This document shows, piece by piece, positions 1 to 6,354 of a stretch of 7,409 bases of DNA. Position numbers and translations under genes: made by a program. The stretch comes from Alphaproteobacteria bacterium (GTDB taxonomy: Bacteria; Pseudomonadota; Alphaproteobacteria; Rhizobiales; Beijerinckiaceae). Positions within the stretch are counted from its first letter, which is position 1; each line of letters begins with the position of its first letter. Below the pieces are notes generated by a model, which did no database searches, was not told the origin of the DNA, and saw only the letters and a program-made list of their open reading frames with translations. The DNA is taken from contig RFXE01000084.1 in NCBI GenBank assembly GCA_009921785.1, forward strand, positions 1 through 7,409. Direction: 5' to 3'.

Positions 1-1559
1 CCTTTCCACTCCGCAATCACAACACGACCGCCAATATTGGCTTCACCTTTCAAGGCTTGCCATGCGGTCACAATATGCGCGCTGTCGGAGCCTTCAAATT
101 CAGGACGACGCGCGGTGCCACCGGTAGCGATGAATACGTCATCGGGCCGTTCAAGCTCAACGAGTGCGCGCGTGACGGGAGTTGAACGACGCACATCAAC
201 GCCCGCCAACTCCATCTCGCGCGAAAGATTGGTGATGATGCCGCCAAACTCCGCGCGACCCGGAAGCATTTGCGCGAGCAGCGCCTGACCACCCAATTGA
301 GCGGACGCTTCACACAAAGTGACTTGGTGACCGCGTGCGGCCAAAACAGAAGCTGCCTTCATGCCTGCCGGACCACCACCCGCAATCAAGATCTTCTTTT
401 TGTTTTGGGTTGGTATTTTGCGCGCGGCTAACGTCGTCTCGCGCCCTGTCTCCGGATATTGAATACAGGAGATCGGATAGCCTTTGTGAAAATGGCCGAT
501 ACAGGCTTGGTTACACGCAATACAAGCACGAATGTCATCTAGCTTGTGCGCGCGCGCCTTATTCGGCATCTCGGGATCGGCAATCAAGGCGCGTGTCATG
601 CCGCAAAAATCGGCGCGCCCCTCACCAAGAATCTGCTCGGCGATTTGTGGTTGGTTGATGCGTCCGGTCACCATAACGGGCGCCCTCACAACCGCTTTCA
701 CACGCGCTGCGAAAGGCACGACATACCCCGTCTCATAATACATCGGCGGCACAATATGGATCGCACCTGAGAGCGAAGCGGATGTACCGGCAATCACGTG
801 ATAATAATCAAACGCGTGTTTTTGATCTAAGGCTTCGCACACCGCGACAACCTCGTTCTTGTCCATCGCTTCAACATCGCGTTCCTCGCCCGAGATGCGA
901 AGGCCGATCACAAAATCCTCACCGACACGCGCGCGCACCGCGACAGCGATATCGTCAATAAACCGCATGCGGTTTTCGAGGCTGCCACCATAGCGATCCG
1001 TACGACGATTGACCGCGGGATTAAGAAATTGCGCAGGCAAATAGCCATGGCTTGCAACAATCTCACAGCCATCAAGCCCCGCTTGTTTCAAACGCAGAGC
1101 CGCCGCTGCATAACCCTCGACGATCTCGTCGATCATCTTCTGATCAAGCGGCACAGGCATCACGGCAAAGCGTGAATTCGGCACGGCAGATGGCGCATAA
1201 GCCACAGGCGCGGTGCCGTCATCCGTTTCCATAATCTCGCGGCCGGGATGAAACAATTGGCCGAACACTTTCGTGCCATGAGCATGAATTTTTGTTGCAA
1301 GCGCGCGATAGCCTTCGATGCAGGTATCATCATCGGCCATCAACATGTGTGATGTGTAACGCGCCGTCGCATGGACGCCCGCAACCTGCACGATGATAAG
1401 CCCCGCGCCCCCTTTGGCGCGCGCTTCATGATAAGCGATGAGACGATCCGTGACATGGCCATGATGCGCCATCACCGTATCATGGCCCGTCGATACGATC
1501 CGGTTGGGCACCGTCACAGAGCCAATAGAATAGGACGAAAAAAGCGCTTCGAAAGCCAT
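1..1559 (-). CDS. OYE-type NADH:flavin oxidoreductase with 4Fe-4S and dinucleotide-binding domains (partial, C-terminus off window)
   Basis: My own translation of the minus strand is open from an ATG at 1559 to the left edge, giving 519 codons; relatives have roughly 650-690, so the last part is missing. Residues about 1-340 are an FMN-binding TIM barrel. It carries HGYLPAQFLNP (H171, Y173) and NRRTDRYGGSLENR (184-197), typical of trimethylamine dehydrogenase and 2,4-dienoyl-CoA reductase (FadH) relatives. A 4Fe-4S motif follows: C346, C349, C353 and C365, with the CxxCxxxC-x11-C spacing of FadH. Next comes a Rossmann motif, AGGGPAGM (393-400), and an IATG segment. Such enzymes are cytoplasmic and reduce enones or oxidatively demethylate amines, passing electrons between FMN, the cluster and NAD(P)H. 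The gene is last in the visible operon, 13 bases after the transporter's original stop. No strong ribosome site precedes the ATG, so translational coupling is possible. Family is confident; substrate is unknown. Confidence 0.93.
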   Translation of the reverse strand, partial: MAFEALFSSYSIGSVTVPNRIVSTGHDTVMAHHGHVTDRLIAYHEARAKGGAGLIIVQVAGVHATARYTSHMLMADDDTCIEGYRALATKIHAHGTKVFGQLFHPGREIMETDDGTAPVAYAPSAVPNSRFAVMPVPLDQKMIDEIVEGYAAAALRLKQAGLDGCEIVASHGYLPAQFLNPAVNRRTDRYGGSLENRMRFIDDIAVAVRARVGEDFVIGLRISGEERDVEAMDKNEVVAVCEALDQKHAFDYYHVIAGTSASLSGAIHIVPPMYYETGYVVPFAARVKAVVRAPVMVTGRINQPQIAEQILGEGRADFCGMTRALIADPEMPNKARAHKLDDIRACIACNQACIGHFHKGYPISCIQYPETGRETTLAARKIPTQNKKKILIAGGGPAGMKAASVLAARGHQVTLCEASAQLGGQALLAQMLPGRAEFGGIITNLSREMELAGVDVRRSTPVTRALVELERPDDVFIATGGTARRPEFEGSDSAHIVTAWQALKGEANIGGRVVIAEWK

Positions 1560-1572
1560 TGTGCTGATCAAC

Positions 1573-1695
1573 TTACATCACGTGTGCGACAGCGCGGCGC
1601 GCGTGATAGACCGCGAACACGCCACCGCTACGCATCAACAACCAGACCACAATCGCAAGATTGATCAGGTTGAAGACAACGCCATTCAAAAACGC
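1573..1695 (-). pseudogene. Out-of-frame remnant encoding the MFS transporter's twelfth helix
   Basis: Reading the minus strand from 1695 in the frame one base later than the transporter gives AFLNGVVFNLINLAIVVWLL followed by a basic tail of twenty residues and TAA at 1573-1575. This is 40 codons and looks like the normal helix 12 of this MFS family. In relatives, as I recall them, a loop of the type IFDLTGSY separates the GGWLSG segment from AFLNG. That loop is absent here, so about 11 codons seem deleted (32 or 35 bases fits the frame change) rather than one base lost. The restored stop lies 13 bases from the next gene's ATG, a natural operon spacing, which supports this being the original end of the gene. 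Confidence 0.75.
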
Positions 1696-2797
1696 CAGAG
1701 AGCCAACCGCCAAAGGCCATACCGACCAGAGTGGCCATCAGTACAACGCCGACGCGGCGTCCGGCTTCAGCAGACGGAAAATAATCACGCACGATCATCG
1801 CATAGCTTGGCACAATGCCGCCCTGAAACAGACCGAACATCGCGGCAATCAAATATAGCGATGTCAATGAATCAAAGAAGAGGAAGAAGGTGAGCGCGAG
1901 ACCTTGCATCAAGGAACCAAGAGCCAATGCAAATATGCTTCCGAAACGATCCGCAACCATACCACCCGCAATGCGGCTGATCACACCAAGACCCAACATC
2001 ATCGAAAGCATTTCGGCACCGCGCGCCGCGCCATAACCTAAATCACCGCAATAGGCGACAAGATGAACTTGCGGCATCGACATCGCGACACAACATCCGA
2101 TGCCCGCAACACCGAGCAAGACTTGCAAGAGACCGGGATGAAGACCGAGACTTGCAGAACCATGACGTCCGGTTGCCGCTGATGCACGCACCGGTGCGGC
2201 GGGCGGTCGCCGCCGCATTAAAAGGGATAAGGGCACCAATGTGACAACGCAGATCAAACCGATGCCCATATGCGTATAGCGCCACCCCACAGTATCAAGA
2301 CCATATTGCACGACACGCGGCCAAATCGCGCCGCCGATATAATTGCCGCAGGCACACAGCGCGACAGCCAAGCCGCGATGACGATCAAAAAACAAAGATG
2401 TATTCGACATCAGCGGGCCGAAAGACGCAGCGCTTCCCAGCGCGCCAATCATCACGCCGTGAATGGCAATGAACACCCAGATATTCGGAGAAAAACCGGC
2501 CGCAACATAGCCAAGGCCCAGCGCCACAGCGCCGATTAAAAGCGGTGGAACGATTCCCCGTTGATCGCTGATGCGGCCGAAAAAGATACCACCTGCCGCG
2601 ATACCCAACATCACAAGCGTATAGGGCAAAGACGCATTGCCGCGACCGGTTTCAAATTCAGCCTGCACGGCGGGCAAGGCCACAACAACCGACCACATGC
2701 CAACGCCGCCTATTGTGCCAATCACAATGGCGATGCCAAGCCTGATCCAGGAATAGCGTGTCTCTATGCCGCCGCTCGCGCCGATCTCTGCAGACAC
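1628..2797 (-). CDS. MFS transporter, monocarboxylate-porter-like, with frameshifted C-terminus
   Basis: This 389-residue inner-membrane protein has eleven recognisable hydrophobic helices, from about residues 21-43 to 346-368. The MFS motif A, GRISDQRG, lies at 74-81; a second-half counterpart, RIAGGMVADRFG, is at 275-286; a basic cytoplasmic loop spans about 195-218. The run with SAASFGPLM and FFDRHRGLAVA is typical of the monocarboxylate/oxalate-formate type, so an organic-acid substrate is an inference. The start is GTG at 2797, supported by GGGGAG six bases upstream; the preceding flavin reductase stops 42 bases before. The final residues after GGWLSG (363-368) are polar and unlike a transporter end, while the normal twelfth helix is encoded in another frame at 1573-1695. 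As written, the protein loses helix 12 and is probably impaired, unless the lesion is a sequencing or assembly error. Confidence 0.9.
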   Translation of the reverse strand: MSAEIGASGGIETRYSWIRLGIAIVIGTIGGVGMWSVVVALPAVQAEFETGRGNASLPYTLVMLGIAAGGIFFGRISDQRGIVPPLLIGAVALGLGYVAAGFSPNIWVFIAIHGVMIGALGSAASFGPLMSNTSLFFDRHRGLAVALCACGNYIGGAIWPRVVQYGLDTVGWRYTHMGIGLICVVTLVPLSLLMRRRPPAAPVRASAATGRHGSASLGLHPGLLQVLLGVAGIGCCVAMSMPQVHLVAYCGDLGYGAARGAEMLSMMLGLGVISRIAGGMVADRFGSIFALALGSLMQGLALTFFLFFDSLTSLYLIAAMFGLFQGGIVPSYAMIVRDYFPSAEAGRRVGVVLMATLVGMAFGGWLSGVFEWRCLQPDQSCDCGLVVDA

Positions 2798-2803
2798 CGC
2801 ACT

Positions 2804-2809
2804 CTCCCC
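2804..2809 (-). promoter_or_regulatory. Shine-Dalgarno site for the GTG-started MFS gene
   Basis: The minus strand reads GGGGAG, then six bases, then GTG at 2797. This site decides in favour of the GTG start. The other nearby GTG, at 2800-2802, is out of frame. Confidence 0.7.
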
Positions 2810-2839
2810 TGCCCCAGTCTGAGGCAGAGGCGTATCAGG

Positions 2840-3388
2840 TCAGCCGACTGCGGAAAAGGGGACCGTCTCCAAATCGCGGATCGTGCGATAGACCCCGGAC
2901 CAATAAAGAAGCGGATCGGACCAGCGGCCGAGATCAACCGCCTCAATGCGCCCAATCACAATGGCATGAGATTCCCGCTCGATCACTTCTTCAACGGTGC
3001 AATCAATCGCGGCGAGCGCGCCTTCCAGAAGGGGTGCTCCGGTGACTAATGATTTCCACCTCGCACCAAAGAACCGTGCCGGTTCAGCGATTGTGCTGCG
3101 CTCAGCAAATCGATCGGCGAGACCGTGCTGATCAGCGGAGAGAATGTTGACACCAAAGCATCTATAATCGGCAATAGAATTGGAAACTGAATGGCTTCGC
3201 TCAATTGTCAAAAGGATCCGACGGGGATCATTATCAAGCGTTGTAACAGATTTTACTGCGAGGCCCGTTCGATCGGCACCAAATCCAACCGTTACAATCG
3301 ACACGCCGCCAGCGAGACGGCGGATCGCCTGAGTAAAAGCTTCAGGATTTACCTTCGGATTACCGAATATCTCATCACCTACATTCAT
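2840..3388 (-). CDS. Flavin reductase family protein (HpaC/RutF-like split barrel)
   Basis: This 182-residue protein has the normal length for a single-domain flavin reductase, which uses NAD(P)H to reduce free FMN or FAD for a partner enzyme in the cytoplasm. Family features appear in order: FTQAIRRLAGGVSIVT (18-33), TGLAVKSVTTLDNDPRRILL (41-60), the FGVNILSADQ segment (78-87), the TGAPLLEGALAAIDC run (116-130), HAIVIGRI (141-148) and DPLLYWSGVY (158-167). The ATG at 3388 has a strong AAGGAG seven bases upstream. It is the first gene of the minus-strand operon with the transporter and the OYE-type enzyme, and is divergent from an Lrp-type regulator. No flavin-dependent monooxygenase is in the window; the partner may lie beyond the left edge, or the reductase may serve the OYE-type enzyme. 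Exact partner and flavin preference cannot be read from the sequence. Confidence 0.93.
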   Translation of the reverse strand: MNVGDEIFGNPKVNPEAFTQAIRRLAGGVSIVTVGFGADRTGLAVKSVTTLDNDPRRILLTIERSHSVSNSIADYRCFGVNILSADQHGLADRFAERSTIAEPARFFGARWKSLVTGAPLLEGALAAIDCTVEEVIERESHAIVIGRIEAVDLGRWSDPLLYWSGVYRTIRDLETVPFSAVG

Positions 3389-3395
3389 GGCTCAT

Positions 3396-3401
3396 CTCCT
3401 T
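3396..3401 (-). promoter_or_regulatory. Shine-Dalgarno site of the flavin reductase gene
   Basis: AAGGAG on the minus strand lies seven bases before the ATG at 3388. It is the strongest ribosome site in the window and fixes the operon's first start codon. Confidence 0.8.
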
Positions 3402-3620
3402 CACATCTGGGGAGCCCACGAATTCGCCTTTTGAGCGTCGCGTTCGTGGCGCTTTAGCATTTGGTGACGCGGTGCAAGCTGCTCGCTTCAAATCCCCGCG
3501 ACCGATCCGGATGACCGAACCGATGGAGAGAGAATGACCAAAAAAGGTCTTTTTCGTCAATGAGAATGTTCTTTTAAAGAGACGGTTAAAATAGTATTTT
3601 CTTCCCTTTAAGGTATAAAA

Positions 3621-3658
3621 AAGAGAATAATCATATTAATTGAGAAATAAATTCTCTT
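3621..3658. repeat. 8-base inverted repeat AAGAGAAT / ATTCTCTT
   Basis: AAGAGAAT at 3621-3628 is matched perfectly by its reverse complement ATTCTCTT at 3651-3658, with 22 bases between. The arm centres are 30 bases apart, about three helical turns. A further GAGAA copy at 3642-3646 forms a smaller dyad with TTCTC at 3652-3656. This could be a regulator site in the Lrp control region; AT-rich sequence also makes chance matches more likely. Confidence 0.45.
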
Positions 3659-3693
3659 ACTGGGTTGATTTTTATAGAGCCTTCATCGATTTT

Positions 3694-3709
3694 GTTCGAA
3701 ATTCAGAAC
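3694..3709. promoter_or_regulatory. Dyad GTTC-nn-AATT-nn-GAAC, candidate operator
   Basis: The sixteen bases have two perfect outer arms (GTTC and GAAC) and a self-complementary AATT centre, so 12 of 16 positions are symmetric. It ends 16 bases before the Lrp-type gene's ATG and just ahead of the AAGGA ribosome site at 3713-3717, a good place for autorepression. Binding by the Lrp-type protein is inferred from position only. Confidence 0.45.
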
Positions 3710-3725
3710 GATAAGGATCGGGCAA

Positions 3726-4181
3726 ATGGACGCGATTGATCGTAAAATCCTCACCGAGCTTCAGGCGAATGCCGATGTGTCCGTTCAAGAGCTCGCCAAT
3801 CGCGTGGGCCTGTCGCAAACGCCGTGCTGGAAACGCGTTCAAAAGCTCGAACAGGATGGAATTATTTTAAAGCGTGTCGCCTTAGTCGCGCCCGAAAAAA
3901 TCGGACTCGGTTTAACCGTATTGGTTTCGATTGAGACGGGCGATCACTCGATTGAATGGCTCACAAAATTTGCAGCCTTCATCTCCGCGCAACCTGAAGT
4001 GCTCGACATGTATCGCATGGCCGGTGACACAGATTATATCTTACGCGTCACCGTTGCGGATATGGCTGCTTATGATGCGTTTTATAAACGGTTGATCGCC
4101 GCCGCGCCGCTCAAAAATGTGACGTCACGATTCGCGATGGAGCGCATCAAAGCGGAAACAGCCTATCCTCTCCCCGCTTAG
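3726..4181 (+). CDS. Lrp/AsnC-family transcriptional regulator
   Basis: This 151-residue protein has the usual length and two-part layout of the family. The N-terminal winged helix-turn-helix begins with MDAIDRKILTELQANADVSV, and the helix pair spans about 20-43 (VQELANRVGLSQTPCWKRVQ). A RAM/AsnC ligand-sensing and oligomerising domain follows from about 63 to 140, with the conserved GDTDYILRV at 100-108. The TPCWKRVQKLE wording is characteristic of this branch. The ATG at 3726 has AAGGA eight bases upstream. Such proteins form dimers to octamers that wrap DNA and respond to amino acids or other small metabolites. It is divergent from the flavin reductase operon and converges with the dehydrogenase gene, so local control of the operon plus autoregulation is the simplest inference. 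The ligand is unknown; a global role is less likely from this setting. Confidence 0.95.
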   Translation: MDAIDRKILTELQANADVSVQELANRVGLSQTPCWKRVQKLEQDGIILKRVALVAPEKIGLGLTVLVSIETGDHSIEWLTKFAAFISAQPEVLDMYRMAGDTDYILRVTVADMAAYDAFYKRLIAAAPLKNVTSRFAMERIKAETAYPLPA

Positions 4182-4217
4182 TACGCTTCACTCTTTTAAA
4201 CGGATAATCGCGCAGAG

Positions 4218-5153
4218 TTAATTCACGCCTTGATCGCGGCGCAGCGCCCGGAGTGCGGCCATCAAGCGGTCACGCATCGCAAGGCGTTTGGGCTGATCGT
4301 TGAGGGGATGCGCGGCACGCAGGGCTTCATGCAGTGTTGATATAATGGACGGGGTCACGGCAGGTGTTTTCATGCCTCTCTCGCGTGCGAGATCTTCGAA
4401 CATGAAACCGTAGCGTTTCAAATAATCGGCAATGCCGCCCGGCGCGTTGAGATCAATTCCCGCGAAGGGACCGAGAAAGGCCCAACGCAAGCCGAAGCCA
4501 TCACGAATGATGCTATCAACATCTTCAGGCTCCATGACACCTTCTTCAACCACACGCATCATTTCTAGAAGCAGTGCGCCTTGCATCCGGTTCATAACAA
4601 AGCCGGGCTGCTCGCTGCGCACAAGCAAAGGCTTTTGCCCTAAAGCACGCATAAGCTCGAACACCGTCTCGACTGTTTGCAAAGCGGTGAAAGGCGCTGG
4701 CACAATCTCGGTTGCCGGAATCAAATGAGGTGGCGCCAGCGGATGAGCGACGATGATGCGCGCGCGTGTATGAAGGTCACCAGCAAAACGCGACGCGCCA
4801 AAACTTGATGTGGAACTCGCAAGAATGGCATCAGGCGGTGCAAGGCTTTCAAGCAAACGGAACAAGGCGGCTTTCTCTGCCAAATCTTCACGGATCGCTT
4901 CGAACACAAAGCCGGCGTCTTTCGCTGCCTCCTCAGGCGTCGCGACAAAGGTGATACGCTGCATGAGCTGATCAACAGGCACAGAAGGGGCAATCGGCAA
5001 GGCGTTATCGGCCGCGGAGAGAATCGCTTGCGCAACATCGGCTCGCGCCTCTGCGCGCCGTACGACAAGACGCGCATGAAGCCCCGCCCGCGCGGCCACA
5101 ATCGCCCAAGAGCGGCCGATGATTCCCGAGCCAATAATCGCCAAATGCGCCAT
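4218..5153 (-). CDS. 3-hydroxyacyl-CoA dehydrogenase family protein, lambda-crystallin (L-gulonate dehydrogenase)-like
   Basis: This 311-residue NAD-dependent dehydrogenase would oxidise a 3-hydroxy acid or its CoA ester in the cytoplasm. An N-terminal Rossmann fold begins MAHLAIIGSGIIGRSW with GxGxxG at 8-13. The Ser-His-Glu-Asn set appears as S116 (SSTSS), H137 (AHPLAPPH), E149 (TEIVP) and N188 (GFVMNRMQ). The C-terminal helical domain carries GLRWAFLGPFAGIDLNAPGG (221-240), a signature shared with lambda-crystallin/L-gulonate 3-dehydrogenase rather than classic fatty-acid enzymes. In the active-site loop, Ala140 stands where relatives mostly have Asn (HPxNPP), a small oddity. I chose the ATG at 5153: the frame stays open to 5219, but the extra 22 residues precede the family's normal start. 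The ribosome site is weak (GGGG). Its 3' end faces the Lrp-type gene, 36 bases away, without a clear terminator. Substrate is not determined. Confidence 0.9.
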   Translation of the reverse strand: MAHLAIIGSGIIGRSWAIVAARAGLHARLVVRRAEARADVAQAILSAADNALPIAPSVPVDQLMQRITFVATPEEAAKDAGFVFEAIREDLAEKAALFRLLESLAPPDAILASSTSSFGASRFAGDLHTRARIIVAHPLAPPHLIPATEIVPAPFTALQTVETVFELMRALGQKPLLVRSEQPGFVMNRMQGALLLEMMRVVEEGVMEPEDVDSIIRDGFGLRWAFLGPFAGIDLNAPGGIADYLKRYGFMFEDLARERGMKTPAVTPSIISTLHEALRAAHPLNDQPKRLAMRDRLMAALRALRRDQGVN

Positions 5154-5270
5154 TTTGATACCCCAACCGCCGCAAAGATTGACTTGAACGCGGGAATACT
5201 GCTTTGGCAAGCAGAACATAGGACAAAAAGCGCTTTGGCAAAGGCTTCCGCATCGCCTATATAGCGCGCC
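5154..5270. promoter_or_regulatory. Divergent intergenic region with paired GCTTTGGCAA repeats
   Basis: This 117-base gap separates two divergent genes. GCTTTGGCAA occurs at 5201-5210 and again at 5232-5241, exactly 31 bases apart (about three turns). The first copy sits in a dyad CTGCTT-TGGC-AAGCAG (5199-5214), the second in an odd palindrome CTTTG-G-CAAAG (5233-5243). The second copy overlaps the -35 box of the epimerase promoter. The arrangement suggests a regulator binding two co-aligned sites, possibly acting on both genes. Confidence 0.55.
5235..5263 (+). promoter_or_regulatory. Sigma70-type promoter of the epimerase gene
   Basis: TTGGCA at 5235-5240 and TATATA at 5258-5263 are separated by 17 bases, a textbook spacing with boxes close to consensus. 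Transcription would start near 5270-5271, on or beside the epimerase ATG at 5271. No ribosome site lies between box and ATG, which fits a leaderless mRNA. The -35 lies inside the second GCTTTGGCAA repeat. Confidence 0.6.
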
Positions 5271-6308
5271 ATGTCAGATCCTACGAAGCATAGCGGTTTA
5301 CGCGTTCTCGTCACCGGCGCTGCCGGCTTTATCGGCTTTCACGTCGCGCGTCGGCTCCTTGCTGAAGGCCATACCGTCACCGGCTACGACAACATCAATC
5401 CCTATTATGATGTGACACTGAAACATGCGCGCCTCGCGGAGCTCAAGCCCAACGCACACTTCAATTTCGTTGAAGGCGATCTGGCCGATGGCGAAGCAGT
5501 TGATCGAGCATTTCGCGAAGGACAATTCACGCATGTAGTGAATCTCGCGGCCCAAGCGGGTGTGCGTTACTCGCTCGTCAATCCAAAAGCCTATGGTGAT
5601 GCCAATCTCACAGGTTTTCTGAATATTCTCGAAGCGTGCCGCCATCATAAGATCGCGCATCTTGTTTATGCGTCATCATCATCGGTCTATGGCGCGAATA
5701 CGGCAATGCCATTTTCAATTCATGACAATGTCGATCATCCTTTGTCGCTCTATGCGGCAACAAAAAAGGCGAATGAATTGATGGCGCATTCTTACGCGCA
5801 TATGTTCGGCCTGCCATCGACGGGTTTGCGCTTCTTCACCGTTTATGGACCTTGGGGCCGCCCCGATATGGCGATGTGGCTTTTTGCCGATGCTATTCTC
5901 AAAGGCGAGCCGATTACGCTCTTCAATCACGGTAAAATGAAACGCGATTTTACCTATGTCGATGACATTGTGGAATCAATCACGCGCCTCGTGCCTAAAA
6001 CTGCTGAACCTAATCCTGAATGGAATGGCGCAAAGCCTGATCCCGGCACAAGCAAAGCACCCTATCGCGTTTATAATATCGGCAATAATAGTCCGGTTGA
6101 ACTGATGCATCTTGTCGCCACAATGGAAAAGTCCTTAGGCATCGAAGCTAAAAAGATTTTCGCCCCCATTGAGATCGGCGACGTGCCTGAAACCTATGCC
6201 AATGTCGATGCGTTAATGGAAGCGGTTGATTTTAAACCGTCCACGCCACTAGAAGTGGGCGTTGAAAAATTCATCGGCTGGTTCCGCGCCTGGCGCGGCA
6301 ATCACTAA
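5271..6308 (+). CDS. UDP-glucuronate 4-epimerase (NAD-dependent, extended SDR family)
   Basis: This 345-residue protein matches the family length and interconverts UDP-glucuronate and UDP-galacturonate, a cytoplasmic step supplying galacturonate for lipopolysaccharide or capsule. The Rossmann motif GAAGFIG lies at 16-22. YDNINPYYDVTLKHARL (39-55) is the hallmark that separates this enzyme from UDP-glucose 4-epimerase. AAQAGVRYSL (93-102), SSSSVYG (135-141) and the catalytic YAATK (Y161, K165) follow, with RFFTVYGPWGRPDMA (187-201) and RDFTYVDDI (225-233) completing the active site. The C-terminus YRVYNIGNNSPVEL is also typical. The ATG at 5271 lacks a ribosome site and lies about seven bases after a TATATA box, so the message may be leaderless. 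It diverges from the dehydrogenase gene and converges with an AsnB-type gene. Names such as lspL are used for relatives; I do not assign a symbol. Confidence 0.95.
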   Translation: MSDPTKHSGLRVLVTGAAGFIGFHVARRLLAEGHTVTGYDNINPYYDVTLKHARLAELKPNAHFNFVEGDLADGEAVDRAFREGQFTHVVNLAAQAGVRYSLVNPKAYGDANLTGFLNILEACRHHKIAHLVYASSSSVYGANTAMPFSIHDNVDHPLSLYAATKKANELMAHSYAHMFGLPSTGLRFFTVYGPWGRPDMAMWLFADAILKGEPITLFNHGKMKRDFTYVDDIVESITRLVPKTAEPNPEWNGAKPDPGTSKAPYRVYNIGNNSPVELMHLVATMEKSLGIEAKKIFAPIEIGDVPETYANVDALMEAVDFKPSTPLEVGVEKFIGWFRAWRGNH

Positions 6309-6354
6309 ATTTTGCTTGCCCGATAGTCGTAGCAAAGCGCACGTAGAGGGCGTG

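Larger units (their letters stand above)
3389..3725. promoter_or_regulatory. Divergent AT-rich control region between flavin reductase operon and Lrp-type gene
   Basis: This 337-base stretch carries no credible gene. By hand count 52 of the 180 bases at 3541-3720 are G or C (about 29%), far below the neighbouring genes. It holds the ribosome sites of both genes, an 8-base inverted repeat (3621-3628 and 3651-3658), a dyad at 3694-3709, a tight AAAAAG-GT-CTTTTT repeat at 3541-3554, and several GAGAAT copies. Divergent placement beside an Lrp/AsnC gene suggests autoregulation and control of the operon. I found no convincing paired -35/-10. TATAGA at 3673-3678 could be a -10 for the regulator, and TTGACG (minus strand, 3555-3560) a -35 for the operon, but neither has a good partner. 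Confidence 0.7.

Noticed and set aside
335..1664. Several plus-strand open frames opposite the OYE-type gene
   Set aside because: The minus strand shows a continuous, motif-rich enzyme here; the plus-strand frames are its antisense shadows.
2043..2285. 80-residue frame inside the transporter
   Set aside because: It is an out-of-frame shadow of the MFS gene with no independent support.
3480..3500. TTCAAATCCCC, resembling a tRNA T-loop
   Set aside because: The flanks do not form a T-stem, and no acceptor or anticodon arm can be folded around it.
3375..3560. 61-residue minus-strand frame beginning at a TTG and overlapping the flavin reductase start
   Set aside because: It has no ribosome site, no recognisable motif, and lies in the control region; its TTGACG is more plausible as a promoter element.
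4182..4217. Terminator between the Lrp-type gene and the dehydrogenase
   Set aside because: No hairpin with a following T run was visible in the 36 bases.
5154..5219. Longer start for the dehydrogenase, adding 22 residues
   Set aside because: The extension lies before the family's usual Rossmann start and has no family-like sequence; the ATG at 5153 gives the expected N-terminus.
4721..5314. 197-residue minus-strand open frame
   Set aside because: It overlaps the dehydrogenase in another frame, has no recognisable domain, and its rich Arg/Ser/Cys content is typical of a shadow frame.
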